Part shown: positions 1-11,489 of the stretch, piece after piece | How positions within the stretch are numbered: position 1 is the stretch's first letter | Layout of the letters: every line of letters begins with the position of its first letter | DNA from: Brachyhypopomus gauderio | Lineage: Eukaryota > Chordata > Actinopteri > Gymnotiformes > Hypopomidae | Reading direction: 5' to 3' | DNA: 64,000 bases | Assembly (NCBI RefSeq): GCF_052324685.1 | Contig: NW_027506977.1 | Coordinates: 248,001-312,000, forward strand | The notes under the pieces: generated by a model | The model's database searches: none | Told to the model about the DNA's origin: nothing | What the model saw: the letters and a program-made list of their open reading frames with translations, nothing else | Made by a program: the position numbers and the translations under genes

Positions 1-539
1 AATGCGCCTCTGAAAAAACGTCAGTACAACACAAAATAAAATAAAAGGTTGCTGTGCAGGAACAGTATGGCTATTCCTATCTAAAATTAGCAACTGCAAA
101 ACGAGAGGGAACAAATGCCAGTATAACAACCAAATAAAATCGCATAGGTTCACAAATCTATCCTAGGATACTGTGCAGGAACAGTATATCGTCCACAGTC
201 CCAGGTTTGAGCTGCGTTCTGCGCTCTTGGATCACAAATCCTAAACGCCAAGTTCTCTCTCGTCATTTTTCCTTGTTCTAGCACGGCCACCCATTTGCTT
301 TGTAACCACCTAGCGAGCTACAATAAATGCCCGGTACTGTGTTATAACCAGCCTCTGCTCATGTTTCCGCTGGAAAAGAACCGAAGTTTGGGTATTACCC
401 CAGAACAGCTGAAGAGTAAAGTTCAGCCCGCTCTGGCCAACGGAGCTACGGTATAAGTAAGCTCCCCTGAGCTTCGCCACCACCATCGGGAGGCGCTAAT
501 CAGGCAAAATGTAACACTATGTTCATTACGTAGCAAATA
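1..539. other. Flanking DNA, no gene recognised
   Basis: No coding region is recognised. A 16-bp direct repeat (TGTGCAGGAACAGTAT) occurs at 53-68 and 172-187, which suggests an old repeat, but no family can be named. Confidence 0.5.
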
Positions 540-688
540 AAAGCCTACTAAAAATGACCACTTATTTAACTTACCCGCCCGCATACCCACCCGTAAAATT
601 TCGGTATGTGTAAAACCCACCCGTTTCAGCATCTATTTGCCCGTACCCGTGGGTACCCGCGGGTACCCGACCCGGTGCAGGACTCTAA
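540..688. mobile_element. hAT-like transposon end, fragment
   Basis: The segment is rich in ACCCG/CGGGT words and contains a GGGTACCCGCGGGTACCCG block at 651-669, next to an end resembling GAGTCCTGCACCGGGTCGGG on the minus strand. This design is common at termini of non-autonomous fish hAT elements. Only one end is seen and no target duplication was identified, so the family call is tentative. Confidence 0.35.
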
Positions 689-959
689 CGTAGTTACAAC
701 CCTGTAACATTAGCTAACAGCACTATAGTAGCTTAACAACTTGTGTTAGTTAGCTAGCGTATGCTAGTCAGTTAACGCACGTTACTGCACGGCGCAGAAT
801 ATCTGGTCACGTGACCAACAAAGACACATTAAGAACGTTCACGTCGTTTGATACCTGCAGAGTCTTTATCTCCCGCCATGTTTGACGCTACAGCTGGTTG
901 CTAAGAGACAGAAACGTTCACTTCCGTTCCGCGAAGCTCGCGCGTGTCCGTCATCAGTG
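689..959. other. CpG-containing flank upstream of a candidate exon
   Basis: Unassigned sequence. It includes a CACGTG E-box in GGTCACGTGACC (806-817) and is CpG-richer near 900-950 than its surroundings. This would suit a promoter for the candidate exon that follows, but nothing proves transcription. Confidence 0.25.
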
Positions 960-1090
960 ATGGAAGTGGCTGATTTACAGAATATAATAGATGAAGAGAG
1001 TGACGGACGGCGGAGGTCATCTCCGTTCATTCAGCGCTGCACTGATCACAAGAACGCGCCTAGGATCATAGGTTTCAGCCAACAGAGTAG
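960..1090 (+). CDS. Candidate first coding exon of an unknown host gene
   Basis: I do not recognise this protein. An ATG at 960 opens a frame beginning MEVADLQNIIDEESDG, acidic at first and then basic (RRRSSPF), and it runs to possible splice donors at 1087-1088 or 1091-1092. The sequence before the ATG is CpG-rich, as at housekeeping promoters. The same frame is open from 882, so an earlier start is possible, and it stays open to 1205 if no intron is used. No downstream exon was found. It could equally be a chance open frame. Confidence 0.25.
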
Positions 1091-1205
1091 GTATTTGATT
1101 CCATTTTGTAACCGATGGTGTTTCTACCATGGCAAAAAACAAGTCTACACAGCTAAAATAAATCTGATCAACAAAATGAAAGTTATAAGAGGATGTTTTT
1201 CATGA

Positions 1206-1814
1206 CAGAGCACCTACCTAATATACCACAAGAGAGACTGTGTCCTACAATAACTGACCAAACGGTCCAGTGATGACTCCGCCTTGCTGACAGTGTTCTC
1301 ACTGCTTCAGCTTCCCTATTGAGTTAATAATAGCTCAGCTAGGTATGAAAATGTTTCAATTTTACCTGAGTATGGGCTTCAATTACAGTGATCCTAAACC
1401 TCAGAAAAACAGATCTATTGAAGCTCAGTTAAACCTGAGATACAGCGACATCTAGTGGCAGATAATGATTTTTAAATGATAATTTAATTTTTTTTTAGAT
1501 TTACATTTAACTTCAGGTTAACTTCAGACTTTACTACAGATTCCAACAACACAGCATTTAAATACACTGTATACACAATATGGAGCTGTATTTCATTCAG
1601 ATTTATGCTTATGGGTAATTTCTCAACTACAGTTCAGCTAATGACAGCTCAGTTGCCCCGTGCTATCAGCTCGGGTTGGATGCCTGTGTTTTTACCCTTC
1701 AGACAGAGACCTTCACTATAAGGTATCCTGGGACTGCTGCTGTAAGTGCTTTGAGATGAAGGAGTGAGAATGCAGTTATGAATGTCCTTCGGTCCTTTAT
1801 TGTTACACAGACTA

Positions 1815-1857
<43 letters not shown>

Positions 1858-2339
1858 TTGGTTAACCCTTATGAATTACCTCTCCTATTAATGATTGCCC
1901 TAATTATTGGCCAAGCTTATTAATGACCACCCTTATTTTCACGTTTATTAGTGTCTGTCCTTTTTAATGACCACCCTTATTAATGGCTGTTAATGGTGTT
2001 TTGATCACATTGTAGGAGTGCAGATTTATTCACTTATTTATTCGCATTGTTTGCTTATGTCACAATGAGATGTTATGACAACTCAAAGCTTATGTGTCAT
2101 AGGAAGCAGTAAAATTACATGCAGTGCAGACACACAAGGTAGGAAATACATGTTGTATATAACCAACCTTTGATGTGACCAAACCTCTAAATACGTTTCT
2201 TTTGTTTTTATAAAGCCATGCATTGACTCTGTATGAGGCCCTACTGACTTAAATAATACTGTTTTGTAGGAAAAGCCTTCAGTCATAAGCATATTGCCGT
2301 TTCGGTTTTGTTTTGTGTTCAAGACAAATTTCTTTCATG
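1206..2339. other. Non-coding flank with short degenerate repeats
   Basis: No gene is seen. The stretch holds a GT microsatellite at 1817-1852 and loosely repeated TTAATGACCACCCTTATT words at about 1880-1990. CGACATCTAGTGGCAG near 1446 resembles a phrase often found near the ends of dispersed fish repeats. Confidence 0.4.
1817..1852. repeat. (GT)18 microsatellite
   Basis: A perfect dinucleotide run of about 36 bp. Confidence 0.9.
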
Positions 2340-2344
2340 AAAAA

Positions 2345-2460
2345 TGTATTTTTGTAGAGGTCTGACTAGTTTTGTAGAGGTCTAAAATAAGTTGGAGAGG
2401 TCTTGCTAGTGTAGAAGTCATACGTATGTTGTAGAGGTCTGACAAGTTTTGTAGTCATCA
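2345..2460. repeat. Short imperfect tandem repeat (GTAGAGGTCTGAC)
   Basis: GTAGAGGTCT or close variants recur about five times at uneven spacing. The array stops just before the Tc1-like end at 2467, so it occupies the place where the rest of that transposon would be expected. Confidence 0.55.
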
Positions 2461-2466
2461 TACATA

Positions 2467-2499
2467 TGTGGGTGAGCGAATACTTTTGGCAATATAGTG
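2467..2499. mobile_element. Orphan Tc1-like terminal inverted repeat
   Basis: The 33 bp reading GGGTGAGCGAATACTTTTGG to CAATATAGTG, followed by TA at 2500-2501, match the right end of the Tc1-like element at 38951-39783. The DNA beyond it matches the DNA beyond that element too. The remainder of the transposon is missing here. Confidence 0.8.
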
Positions 2500-2731
2500 T
2501 ACTTCTATGCCAAGTCTTATTCTTGTTATAAGCAGTAGTAGTAACAGTAAGAGTTGTAGGCCGGCTGTTGCTGTCTTTCTTTGCTTTCTCTTTTCCCTTC
2601 TCTTTGCTGCTTGTTGTGCTTGCCTAAACTATCTCAAATTGTAAAATTGTACTTTTGTGACTTAGCGTGGAGTCCTTGTTCCAGTTCATCTAAATGTGGT
2701 GCTGGAGGCTTTGGAGGAACGTGGCATTTAG

Positions 2732-2787
2732 CTCCGCCTCCTCCAGTGCTCCAGTGTCTTCAAGCAGGTCCTGTAGAGAAGTATAAC
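2732..2787 (+). promoter_or_regulatory. H4 promoter elements (GC box, TATA-like)
   Basis: A GC-box-like CTCCGCCTCC lies at 2732-2741 and a TATA-like TATAAC at 2782-2787, about 60 bp before the H4 start codon. The same block precedes the second H4 gene (40013-40068), so it predates their duplication. Confidence 0.55.
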
Positions 2788-2829
2788 AGAGGCGCGCTGG
2801 GTGTTGCAGCTTTATTGTTTCAGTAGTGA

Positions 2830-3156
<327 letters not shown>

Positions 3157-3181
3157 ACGCTCAACTCGACACGAAACCAAC

Positions 3182-3197
3182 GGCTCTTTTAAGAGCC
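3182..3197 (+). terminator. H4 histone 3' stem-loop plus HDE
   Basis: GGCTCTTTTAAGAGCC forms a 6-bp stem with a 4-nt loop, the SLBP binding site, followed by ACC. A purine AAAGAG core (3214-3219), the likely U7 snRNA target, begins 17 nt after the last stem base. Confidence 0.97.
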
Positions 3198-4110
3198 ACC
3201 CATATACTCATTTAAAGAGCTGTTTCATGCGTTTACTGGTAACCACAAGCGTCAATTACTTAAACGCGCACAGAGAACGTTTTGTCCGATTTTGCTTTTT
3301 GAAGGTACTTTTATTAAAATTATGGAAGGGTCCATACACAATCATTGCAAAATCCATAATGTCAAACATTACAATATTAAAACAGCATACGCTTTATACC
3401 ATTTCATTTTATAGGCTACATGAATTCTGTTACTTGTTTACTGTTACATGAACCCCCAGATAATTTCTACACCATTTATCACACACAATGTCCGACGTTG
3501 CCGTGTACTACAACAGTTTTAAAATGCACGTTGTAGTCTCTGAATCCTAAAACATTTAAATAAATGGACATATTAAATAAATGGAGACGCTTTATGACGA
3601 AATAATGCAATGAATCTGCATTATTGAAACTAATGGTAAATAATTTTGACATTATGACATTATTTACCATTCCTTGTCTGTTCTAATTATTTTAAGTCGT
3701 CTTATTTACTTTATTACATTACTCTCTATTTTAATAAATTGTCATTTTATTATATTATTTTATGTTTGATTCCTTTTTTTCTTTAGGTTTTTTTTAAATG
3801 TTTTTATTTATTTTGTAAAGCACTTTGAGTTTCATGTATCTATGAAAGATACTATACAAATAAAGATTTTTTTTGTAATGATAATCAAAGTTATGACCTA
3901 GCTAGTTTAGAACCACATCCAAAGAATTTTAGTATAATAAAATGATAAGCTAGAAATTCCTTGCGCAAGCAGAACTAAACAGATTTTGATGCTCTATCAT
4001 AGTTTTCGTTTGAAAGTTGAAGGCAGAAATGGCTGGGCGGGATTAAGAGGTAAACGCTACGGCACAGTGGGGTGGCGGAGCCACGATAGGAGGTCCTGTC
4101 ATAGGAGGGC
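3198..4110. other. H4-H2B spacer
   Basis: AT-rich, with no gene. The segment at about 3822-3872 (GTAAAGCACTTTGAG to CAAATAAAG) resembles the 3' tail of a fish LINE. Copies or partial copies of this spacer recur at 40490-40782, 43511-43905, about 46990-47262, 50586-51050 and, inverted, 62830-63557. Confidence 0.75.
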
Positions 4111-4120
4111 TTGTTTTTGA

Positions 4121-4137
4121 CCAATGATGCTTAGTCA
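4121..4137 (+). promoter_or_regulatory. H2B promoter CCAAT box and TTAGTCA site
   Basis: CCAAT at 4121-4125 lies about 120 bp before the start codon. An AP-1-like TTAGTCA follows at 4131-4137. I see no perfect ATTTGCAT octamer, the usual H2B element, in the 150 bp upstream of the gene. Confidence 0.5.
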
Positions 4138-4184
4138 TGAGCGTGGAGGGAGGGCGTGACCTAATTAGACTACCAAACTCTTAA

Positions 4185-4619
<435 letters not shown>

Positions 4620-4651
4620 ATGGCCGAATAGTGCGACTTAACCAACCCAAA

Positions 4652-4667
4652 GGCTCTTTTAAGGGCC
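4652..4667 (+). terminator. H2B 3' stem-loop, wobble variant
   Basis: GGCTCTTTTAAGGGCC has one A-to-G change relative to the other stem-loops here, turning one stem pair into U-G. An HDE core AAAGAG lies at 4684-4689, again 17 nt after the stem. The right-arm counterpart (62234-62249) is canonical. Confidence 0.93.
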
Positions 4668-4689
4668 ACCCACACTTTCACCCAAAGAG

Positions 4690-5060
4690 TTTTTCCCTTA
4701 GGAATGTGTTTGCACAATAATTAGATTAAAGCTATTTCTGTCCTGTTAATTTTCCCACGTGCTGTGCTTTGTTGGGCAGCCTAGAATGTATTTTATGTTG
4801 TGTTCTATAATGTATATGATCTGTACAACTTTGTATCCACTGCTGTACGTTTTCTTAGCATCTCAGCTTGTGTGTGTGCGCGTGTTACATTTACATTTAT
4901 GGCATTTAGCAGACGCTCTTATCCAGAGCGACTTACAAAAGTGCTACGTAGTTGCTTGGAATCTCCAAGAATAGATAGTCCTGAACACAAGGTACTCTAA
5001 GCTGGACAAACCACTAGACGAAAGTCAAATGATACCTAACAATTATATCTGAACATACTA
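4690..5060. other. H2B-H1 spacer, first part, with a dispersed fish repeat
   Basis: No gene is seen. About 4887-4945 carries the TTTAGCAGACGCTCTTATCC / AGCGACTTACA phrase, a very common dispersed repeat in teleosts. The same sequence lies at about 61950-62020 in the right arm. Confidence 0.6.
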
Positions 5061-5232
5061 GTGCTGTCAATTCCAGGTGCCGCGATTAAAAGTCCTCACC
5101 AGGATTTTGCTCTGGCTTCCTGGATTGTATTGATTCCACTAATTTTACCTGGATTGCTAATTAGAAAATCTAGCAAGCTTGAGCAAAATCCTGGTCAGGA
5201 CTTTTAATCGTGGCACCTGGAATTGACAGCAC
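5061..5232. mobile_element. MITE with ~53-bp terminal inverted repeats
   Basis: GTGCTGTCAATTCCAGGTGC at the left end is mirrored at the right end, and the inverted arms run for about 53 bp each. The 172-bp element is flanked by TA (5059-5060, 5233-5234), compatible with a Tc1/mariner-type non-autonomous element. The right arm has the same insertion (61669-61840), so it predates the duplication. Confidence 0.8.
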
Positions 5233-5288
5233 TAGAACATACACATCACCTGAGGAAAAAGACAGTAAACAATACCTGTAACAAACAC

Positions 5289-5538
5289 CTGAGGAAAGAG
5301 ACGATAAAGCACAATAGACGAAGCATAATTATGCAAAGTGCACTTGAAAGAGGTGGGTCTTCAGTCGGCGTCTGAAGACAGCAAGTGACCGATGTTCGGA
5401 CACACAAGGGAAGTTCATTCCACCACCTTGGAGCCAGGACAGAGAAAAGTCTGGATGCTTGTCTCCCATGTGTCCTGGATGATGGAGGGTCAAGACACCT
5501 GCATGTTGACGTGTGAGAAAGGAGAATATAATATACTG
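5289..5538 (-). mobile_element. 3' fragment of a LINE reverse-transcriptase ORF
   Basis: The minus strand reads RLFSVLAPRWWNELPLCVRT, the characteristic C-terminal phrase of several fish LINE ORF2 proteins, at about 5390-5510. The rest of the LINE is absent. The segment lies inside the 1.71 kb that the right arm lacks. Confidence 0.6.
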
Positions 5539-5539
5539 T

Positions 5540-6521
5540 ATGGGGAGACCGGGTGTTGTAACATGGGGAGAGTTGTAACACCATCAATTCCACCGATCAT
5601 GGATCAGATATGAGTCATATGATCATTCCGGTATTTACCCAATTACTCCCTGATCACACATGGTGAATATCAAGGATGGAAACAGACACATGCAGATTCC
5701 ATAGAGAAAAAAATGAGGTGAAAGAATAAATTTCTGAATCAAGACTTTATTTTTAGTTTAGTACTTGTGGTTTATCTGCAATAGTATAAGAATTATATTA
5801 CATTGAACTATTACATTAATTGTAGTAGGTAAATTGTGATGCATTTTGCCTTGTTAAGTTCAAATCCCCTTGCTAAAACAGCTAGCTAAACAATGGCTGA
5901 CAGGGGTGGGGTGGGTTGTAACACAGCTTTTAAAAGTGTTACAACCATCACCTTACATACAACTAAGAAAACATTATTGAATTTAATTATTTTACAGAAT
6001 GCCTAGGCAGTGTAAAAGAAAGACTGACATGAAAGACAAATGTTTTTTCTTAAAGCATCTGATGAGGTCACAAAGAAGGGCAAGTCAGTCAGATCAGTTG
6101 TGAAGGCACATGGTATCTGCCATATAACACACACACACATTGACATTGTTTATTATTTGACATACATGTTCTTTACACAGGTACATACATATTTTTGAAT
6201 AAGTTTGTTCTAGTACACTAATTTACACACACTCAAACAAAACAGAAAGTGGATATAAGTTATGGTCAGTCACAGAGAGAGAGACATTGTTCTGGGTTGT
6301 TCTTTCATTATTTTATTTACATTTTGAAGCATATTGCATGGTGTGGCCTCTGTTGTTGCATCTTTTGTCTATTGTGATATTTGAACTGAGTTTTGAATTG
6401 GTGCCATTTGTAGTAAACAAATGTGTGTACTTTGTATAAAAGTTTGAGAAGTCTAGCTCAAGAATTCAGTGAGATAAAGGTTCAGAAGCAAAAAGTGTTA
6501 CAACCAAACCCAGTCTTCCCC
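5540..6521 (+). mobile_element. Degenerate pogo-like DNA transposon
   Basis: Imperfect terminal inverted repeats are visible: TGGGGAGACCGGGTGTTGTA at the left and, reverse-complemented, TGGGGAAGACTGGGTTTGGT at the right, with AT-rich or TA flanks. At about 6000-6125 an open segment reads MPRQCKRKTD and later KKGKSVRSVVKAHGICH, which looks like the psq-type helix-turn-helix start of a pogo/Tigger-like transposase. No DDE domain was found. Related but rearranged copies lie at 13480-14690 and 51278-52800. Confidence 0.5.
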
Positions 6522-8190
6522 AATTATATATAATTATAATAATTAATATTATTTGCCCACATATGTCCACATTCTGGGAGTGGTAATACAGAATTGTAAA
6601 CAGGTTTGCAATAATATTACCCAATATAATTGGCAAGGAACAGACGTGTGCAATTAGGGGTCATCATATGAGGGATAAATTGTGTACATTAAAGCATCTG
6701 TTGTGTGAAGGAGAAGAGAAAAACTACTTTATTGTGGGCTTGGACCAGACGAAAGGTTTTGGTCTTGTGCAAAAGGAACATATATGAAAGGTTATGGAGT
6801 AATTTAGAGTACCAGAAGCACTGGTTAATGATAAAAATGTTATGCCAAATCAAAGGTAGAGGTTAATGTTAATGGTGTTTTGACTGAAGCCTTTGAAATG
6901 CATGTGGAATTATTTGTAATTTACATCTAGTAAATTTTAGGAAATATATGTATTTATAATAATACATACTATAAATATGAATAGCACTTTTCAAACACAA
7001 CAGCAATTGTAAGAACACTACAAAATACAAAAGGAAACATACAGACAAATTGAAGAAAACAATTTTCTGTCTGTCATTTAGGCTTCTGATAAATTTAAGG
7101 ATTTTGCACCATCATAAAAAAACCAGTGGGGAGAAAACAGTTCAGAGAGTCCTTGGAGTAGAAACACGCCTACTTGTCTGACATACATAGACGTATGGCA
7201 CTGGAAATGCTACTGGGATTTTAAAGAACTGGTAGGCTGGAAAGAGAATAAACTGACTGGAGTTTAGAGTTTATTTCGGATTTTAGAGAAACATGTACAT
7301 ATACATATAAACATATATATAAACACATATGTATACATACATTTACATAAAAAAGAAAGAAAACGAAAGTAAAATAATATTTAATAAATAATAATGGTTA
7401 TAATGGTGAAAATAATGATAACCGAAAAATGTATAGTTTGAAGCATTAACTTATATTGACTACCCTTTTTAATCAAATATATATTTTTCCAATTGTTATT
7501 AATAATAAACTTTGCTCATCTACAGAACAATCATACATTACTATTAAAAATCAATATCAAGTTATACATATATAAAATTATTTATCTTTATTATAAGTAT
7601 CTATTACCTTATTTTTAAGCATGTTTTTCAAATTTGACAAGTGAACTGCAGATTTTTATGTCCTTGTCACAACTGTTCCACAAGTTTACACCTTTGACAG
7701 ATAAACATTTACTTTTCCATTAGTTCTTACTCTTATTTTTTTAAACATACCTGTTCATAAGTTTAATTTTTCCTGATTCTTGAGACCACCACTATTTATC
7801 TCATAGTATTTGTACATATGGCCACGGCCTCCTGCACCCCATGCTTGTGTTTTAGTCACACCTACACAAGGGATTTTTTAACTAATAAACACACCATTGC
7901 CACGTTCAAAACACCTCCATGCCTTTACTCAGACTCTCCTTCATAGCACACACTATGAGCTGTTAGACCTACTCCTTCATTTCTGTCAATTTCACCCCAC
8001 ACATCACACAAAACACAGCATGTCTTCTTAGGTGCGACAGTCGCAGGTTGCGTTTTTGTGGCAGTTGTGCAAAACGACCCGGAACTGCATGGGCTTCCCT
8101 GGCACGCAAATAAACGAGAGAGCCTTCTCTTGCCATTCGCGTTTTTTGATGCACTGCAAATAGTGTTTGGATGCATATTTAGGTCGAGAT
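6522..8190. other. H2B-H1 spacer, second part, AT-rich
   Basis: No gene is recognised. From 6992 onward the sequence matches the right arm (61619 down to 60667). TATACATATA-like low-complexity sequence lies at about 7290-7350. The junction at 7946 is the uninterrupted version of the site where the right arm carries a Harbinger element. Confidence 0.6.
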
Positions 8191-8201
8191 TTGTCGTGAG
8201 A

Positions 8202-8208
8202 AAACACA
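8202..8208 (+). promoter_or_regulatory. H1 box (AAACACA)
   Basis: AAACACA, the H1-gene-specific promoter element, lies about 160 bp before the H1 start. A TATA-like TATTTTAAG follows near 8278. The right arm keeps the same box in reverse at 58886-58892. Confidence 0.7.
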
Positions 8209-8366
8209 AGTACCATCTACTCACGGAAGCACAGGCACGCAGTGTCGGGCGAGTTGAGTCTACACCGTCCTCATGTGTATTTTAAGACCACAGTCCGTCG
8301 CGAGGAGGGAGGTTCACAGTCACAGATCAGTTCGTTCAGTGTTTGTTTCTCTTAGAAAATTCAAGG

Positions 8367-8978
8367 ATGGCAGAAGTGGCTCCAGCCTCAACCGCTGCCG
8401 CGCCGGCTAAAGCGCCCAAGAAGAAAGCTGCCGCTAGACCCAAGAAAGCGGGACCCAGCGTCGGTGAGCTTATCGTTAAAGCTGTTTCTGCTTCCAAAGA
8501 ACGGAGCGGCGTGTCTCTCGCCGCGCTGAAGAAAGCTTTGGCTGCTGGCGGTTACGACGTGGAGAAGAACAACTCTCGCGTCAAGCTCGCCATCAAGAGC
8601 CTGGTGACGAAAGGGACTTTGGTGCAGACCAAAGGCACCGGAGCGTCTGGCTCGTTTAAGATCAACAAGCAAGCGGAAACTAAGAAGAAGCCCGCCAAGA
8701 AAGCCGCGCCTAAGGCGAAAAAGTCCCCCGTTAAGAAGCCTGCCGCGGCTAAAAAGCCCAAGAAGGTCGCGGCAAAGAAGCCCGCCGCCGCTGCAAAGAA
8801 GTCGCCCAAGAAGGCGAAGAAGCCCGCTGCCGCCAAAGCTACCAAGAGTCCCAAGAAAGCGAAGAAGCCGGCCGCTCCGAAGAAAGCAGCCAAGAGCCCC
8901 AAGAAGGCAAAGGTTGCGAAGCCCAAGACCGCCAAGCCAAAAGCAGCAAAGGCGAAAAAAGCAGCCCCCAAGAAGTAA
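8367..8978 (+). CDS. Linker histone H1 (left arm)
   Basis: The 203-residue linker histone binds the nucleosome dyad and linker DNA and compacts chromatin. The start at MAEVAPAS is chosen because an AE/AP-rich N-terminus is usual; an in-frame ATG eight codons upstream (8343) would add MFLLENSR. The winged-helix globular domain ([20 protein letters not shown] to GSFKINKQ) spans about residues 29-102. The C-terminal tail is Lys/Ala/Pro-rich with several SPKK motifs, the usual CDK phosphorylation and DNA-binding sites. It lies between H2B and H2A on the same strand. The right-arm copy has one more lysine at the C-terminus. Confidence 0.98.
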   Translation: MAEVAPASTAAAPAKAPKKKAAARPKKAGPSVGELIVKAVSASKERSGVSLAALKKALAAGGYDVEKNNSRVKLAIKSLVTKGTLVQTKGTGASGSFKINKQAETKKKPAKKAAPKAKKSPVKKPAAAKKPKKVAAKKPAAAAKKSPKKAKKPAAAKATKSPKKAKKPAAPKKAAKSPKKAKVAKPKTAKPKAAKAKKAAPKK

Positions 8979-9012
8979 ACGTGCATGTTTTCATGTCTTG
9001 GTCTCCCCAAAA

Positions 9013-9028
9013 GGCTCTTTTAAGAGCC
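9013..9028 (+). terminator. H1 3' stem-loop plus HDE
   Basis: A canonical GGCTCTTTTAAGAGCC followed by ACC. The HDE core AAAGAG at 9045-9050 starts 17 nt after the stem. Confidence 0.97.
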
Positions 9029-9059
9029 ACCCACCTTTTTTTCTAAAGAGCGCTTTTCT

Positions 9060-9870
9060 TTAAACTAAATATTTTGTGTCGTTGGTGGATTTTAAGGTGC
9101 AGTTTCATCCATTGCTCTACATTAAGTGCGTGGACATTGGGAAGAAAAATGACAACCTAAAACATTCATCCCGTCCTAAATACAGAAATACTGTGTAGAA
9201 TAAGATTCTATTTTATATACGTATGTTTTATTTGCCCAAGTGTACTTTATTAAAATGGAGAATGAAAAGTCAATACACAAGCATTTCAAGCAATCCATAC
9301 TCATAACATTACGATATCAATATGACGGTAAAACAACATATATATAACTTTATATATCTATTAGGGTCCAACGAAAATCAGTTTTTCTTACTGTATCCAT
9401 AGTAAACATGTTGCATTTCATTATTCACAGAAATATTGTATATAATAAGATTTTATTGTATGCTATGAATACATTAGTCTGCCTATCTCTCCTCTCCTTG
9501 TCATACATGTACGTAGCTTGAATAACTTGAGTACATTTCTACATTAAATTAAAGTGCATACATATAGAAAAACATTACGAGAGGGAGTTTTGTAGAGTAA
9601 ACGCGCGTAAAACATTTTGCATCTCATTCAACATATGGACATGTACACAGTAATATTCTATTGTATGCTATATTTTTTAATTTGCCAATCTCTCCTGTCC
9701 TTGTCATACATATGCGTGTACCCTGAATAGCTTAGAAGATTTCTAAAACTTTATTCAATATTGAAATGCATATACGAAGGACAACAAGAAAAGACGTGCC
9801 ACATGGAGTGTTGCAGGGGAAAGAGATGGAGGCTGGCTTTGGATGTCGACCGCTTCGGGTTGGTTATTCG
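9060..9870. repeat. H1-H2A spacer with degenerate ~190-bp tandem units
   Basis: Phrases such as ATAATAAGATTTTATTGTAT, CTCTCCTGTCCTTGTCATAC and the closing TGCATACATAT recur at roughly 9180-9260, 9420-9580 and 9640-9790, so the spacer appears to be two to three decayed copies of one unit. The right arm shares this organisation (57290-57960). No gene is seen. Confidence 0.55.
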
Positions 9871-9886
9871 TCATGCCTTCTTTAAG

Positions 9887-9917
9887 CCAATAGGAGAGCA
9901 GCTTATTTAGCTATATC
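9887..9917 (+). promoter_or_regulatory. H2A promoter CCAAT and TATA-like boxes
   Basis: CCAAT at 9887-9891 and TATATC at 9912-9917 lie 93 and 68 bp before the start codon. The right arm keeps the CCAAT box (ATTGG at 57202-57206). Confidence 0.65.
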
Positions 9918-9931
9918 TCCAGCGCTCTTAG

Positions 9932-10366
<435 letters not shown>

Positions 10367-10393
10367 ATTTCCCTTCTGTTTTCAGAATCCAAC

Positions 10394-10409
10394 GGCTCTT
10401 TTAAGAGCC
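10394..10409 (+). terminator. H2A 3' stem-loop
   Basis: A canonical GGCTCTTTTAAGAGCC followed by ACC. At the position where H4, H2B and H1 show AAAGAG, this gene has only a short GAAG purine run (10426-10429), so its HDE is weak. Confidence 0.95.
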
Positions 10410-10419
10410 ACCCACATCG

Positions 10420-10857
10420 ACTTATGAAGTGCAACTTTTCATTCATGCAGATTTTAGTATGTGCTCTTGTCATTATTGGATGCTGCTGTTTCACGTCTAA
10501 GCATTCGCACACTTCGTTTAAATGCGCACAATCACTCTAATGTTGCATATGCACATATGAATTTATACGTGTGCATAAAGACAGACATGATGTTGCTCCT
10601 ATGAACAGAATATAGGACAGTAAGCATAAGCTGCTGGCAACTAATGATGAAAGCCAGCATGTTGGTACCATGATCCTACATTTCTCACCTGCTAGAGACA
10701 TAAAATAACAGTGTTATACCTGCAGAGTCTGTTTTTAAGCAGATTGTATGCGAATTAAGGAGACTGATTATGGTACATTATGGGCAGAAAAATCCAAACA
10801 AAGTCTTGCCGTGAACCCGCCTGAAAAGTAGGCGTTTTTTTATGTGTGCGCTCTACG
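10420..10857. other. H2A-H3 spacer
   Basis: No gene is seen. The junction at about 10738-10739 is uninterrupted here but holds a 1.27-kb insertion in the right arm (55083-56354). Confidence 0.7.
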
Positions 10858-10859
10858 GG

Positions 10860-11432
<573 letters not shown>

Positions 11433-11469
11433 ACTGAGCGCTCGGAGTAAAAGCCCCCAAAAACACAAA

Positions 11470-11485
11470 GGCTCTTTTAAGAGCC
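11470..11485 (+). terminator. H3 3' stem-loop
   Basis: A canonical GGCTCTTTTAAGAGCC followed by ACC. The downstream purine stretch AAAACGAG (11504-11511) may act as a weak HDE. Confidence 0.96.
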
Positions 11486-11489
11486 ACCT

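Noticed and set aside
8058-8285. A 75-codon frame conserved upstream of both H1 genes
   Set aside because: The conservation is explained by the shared H1 promoter; frames on both strands are equally preserved.
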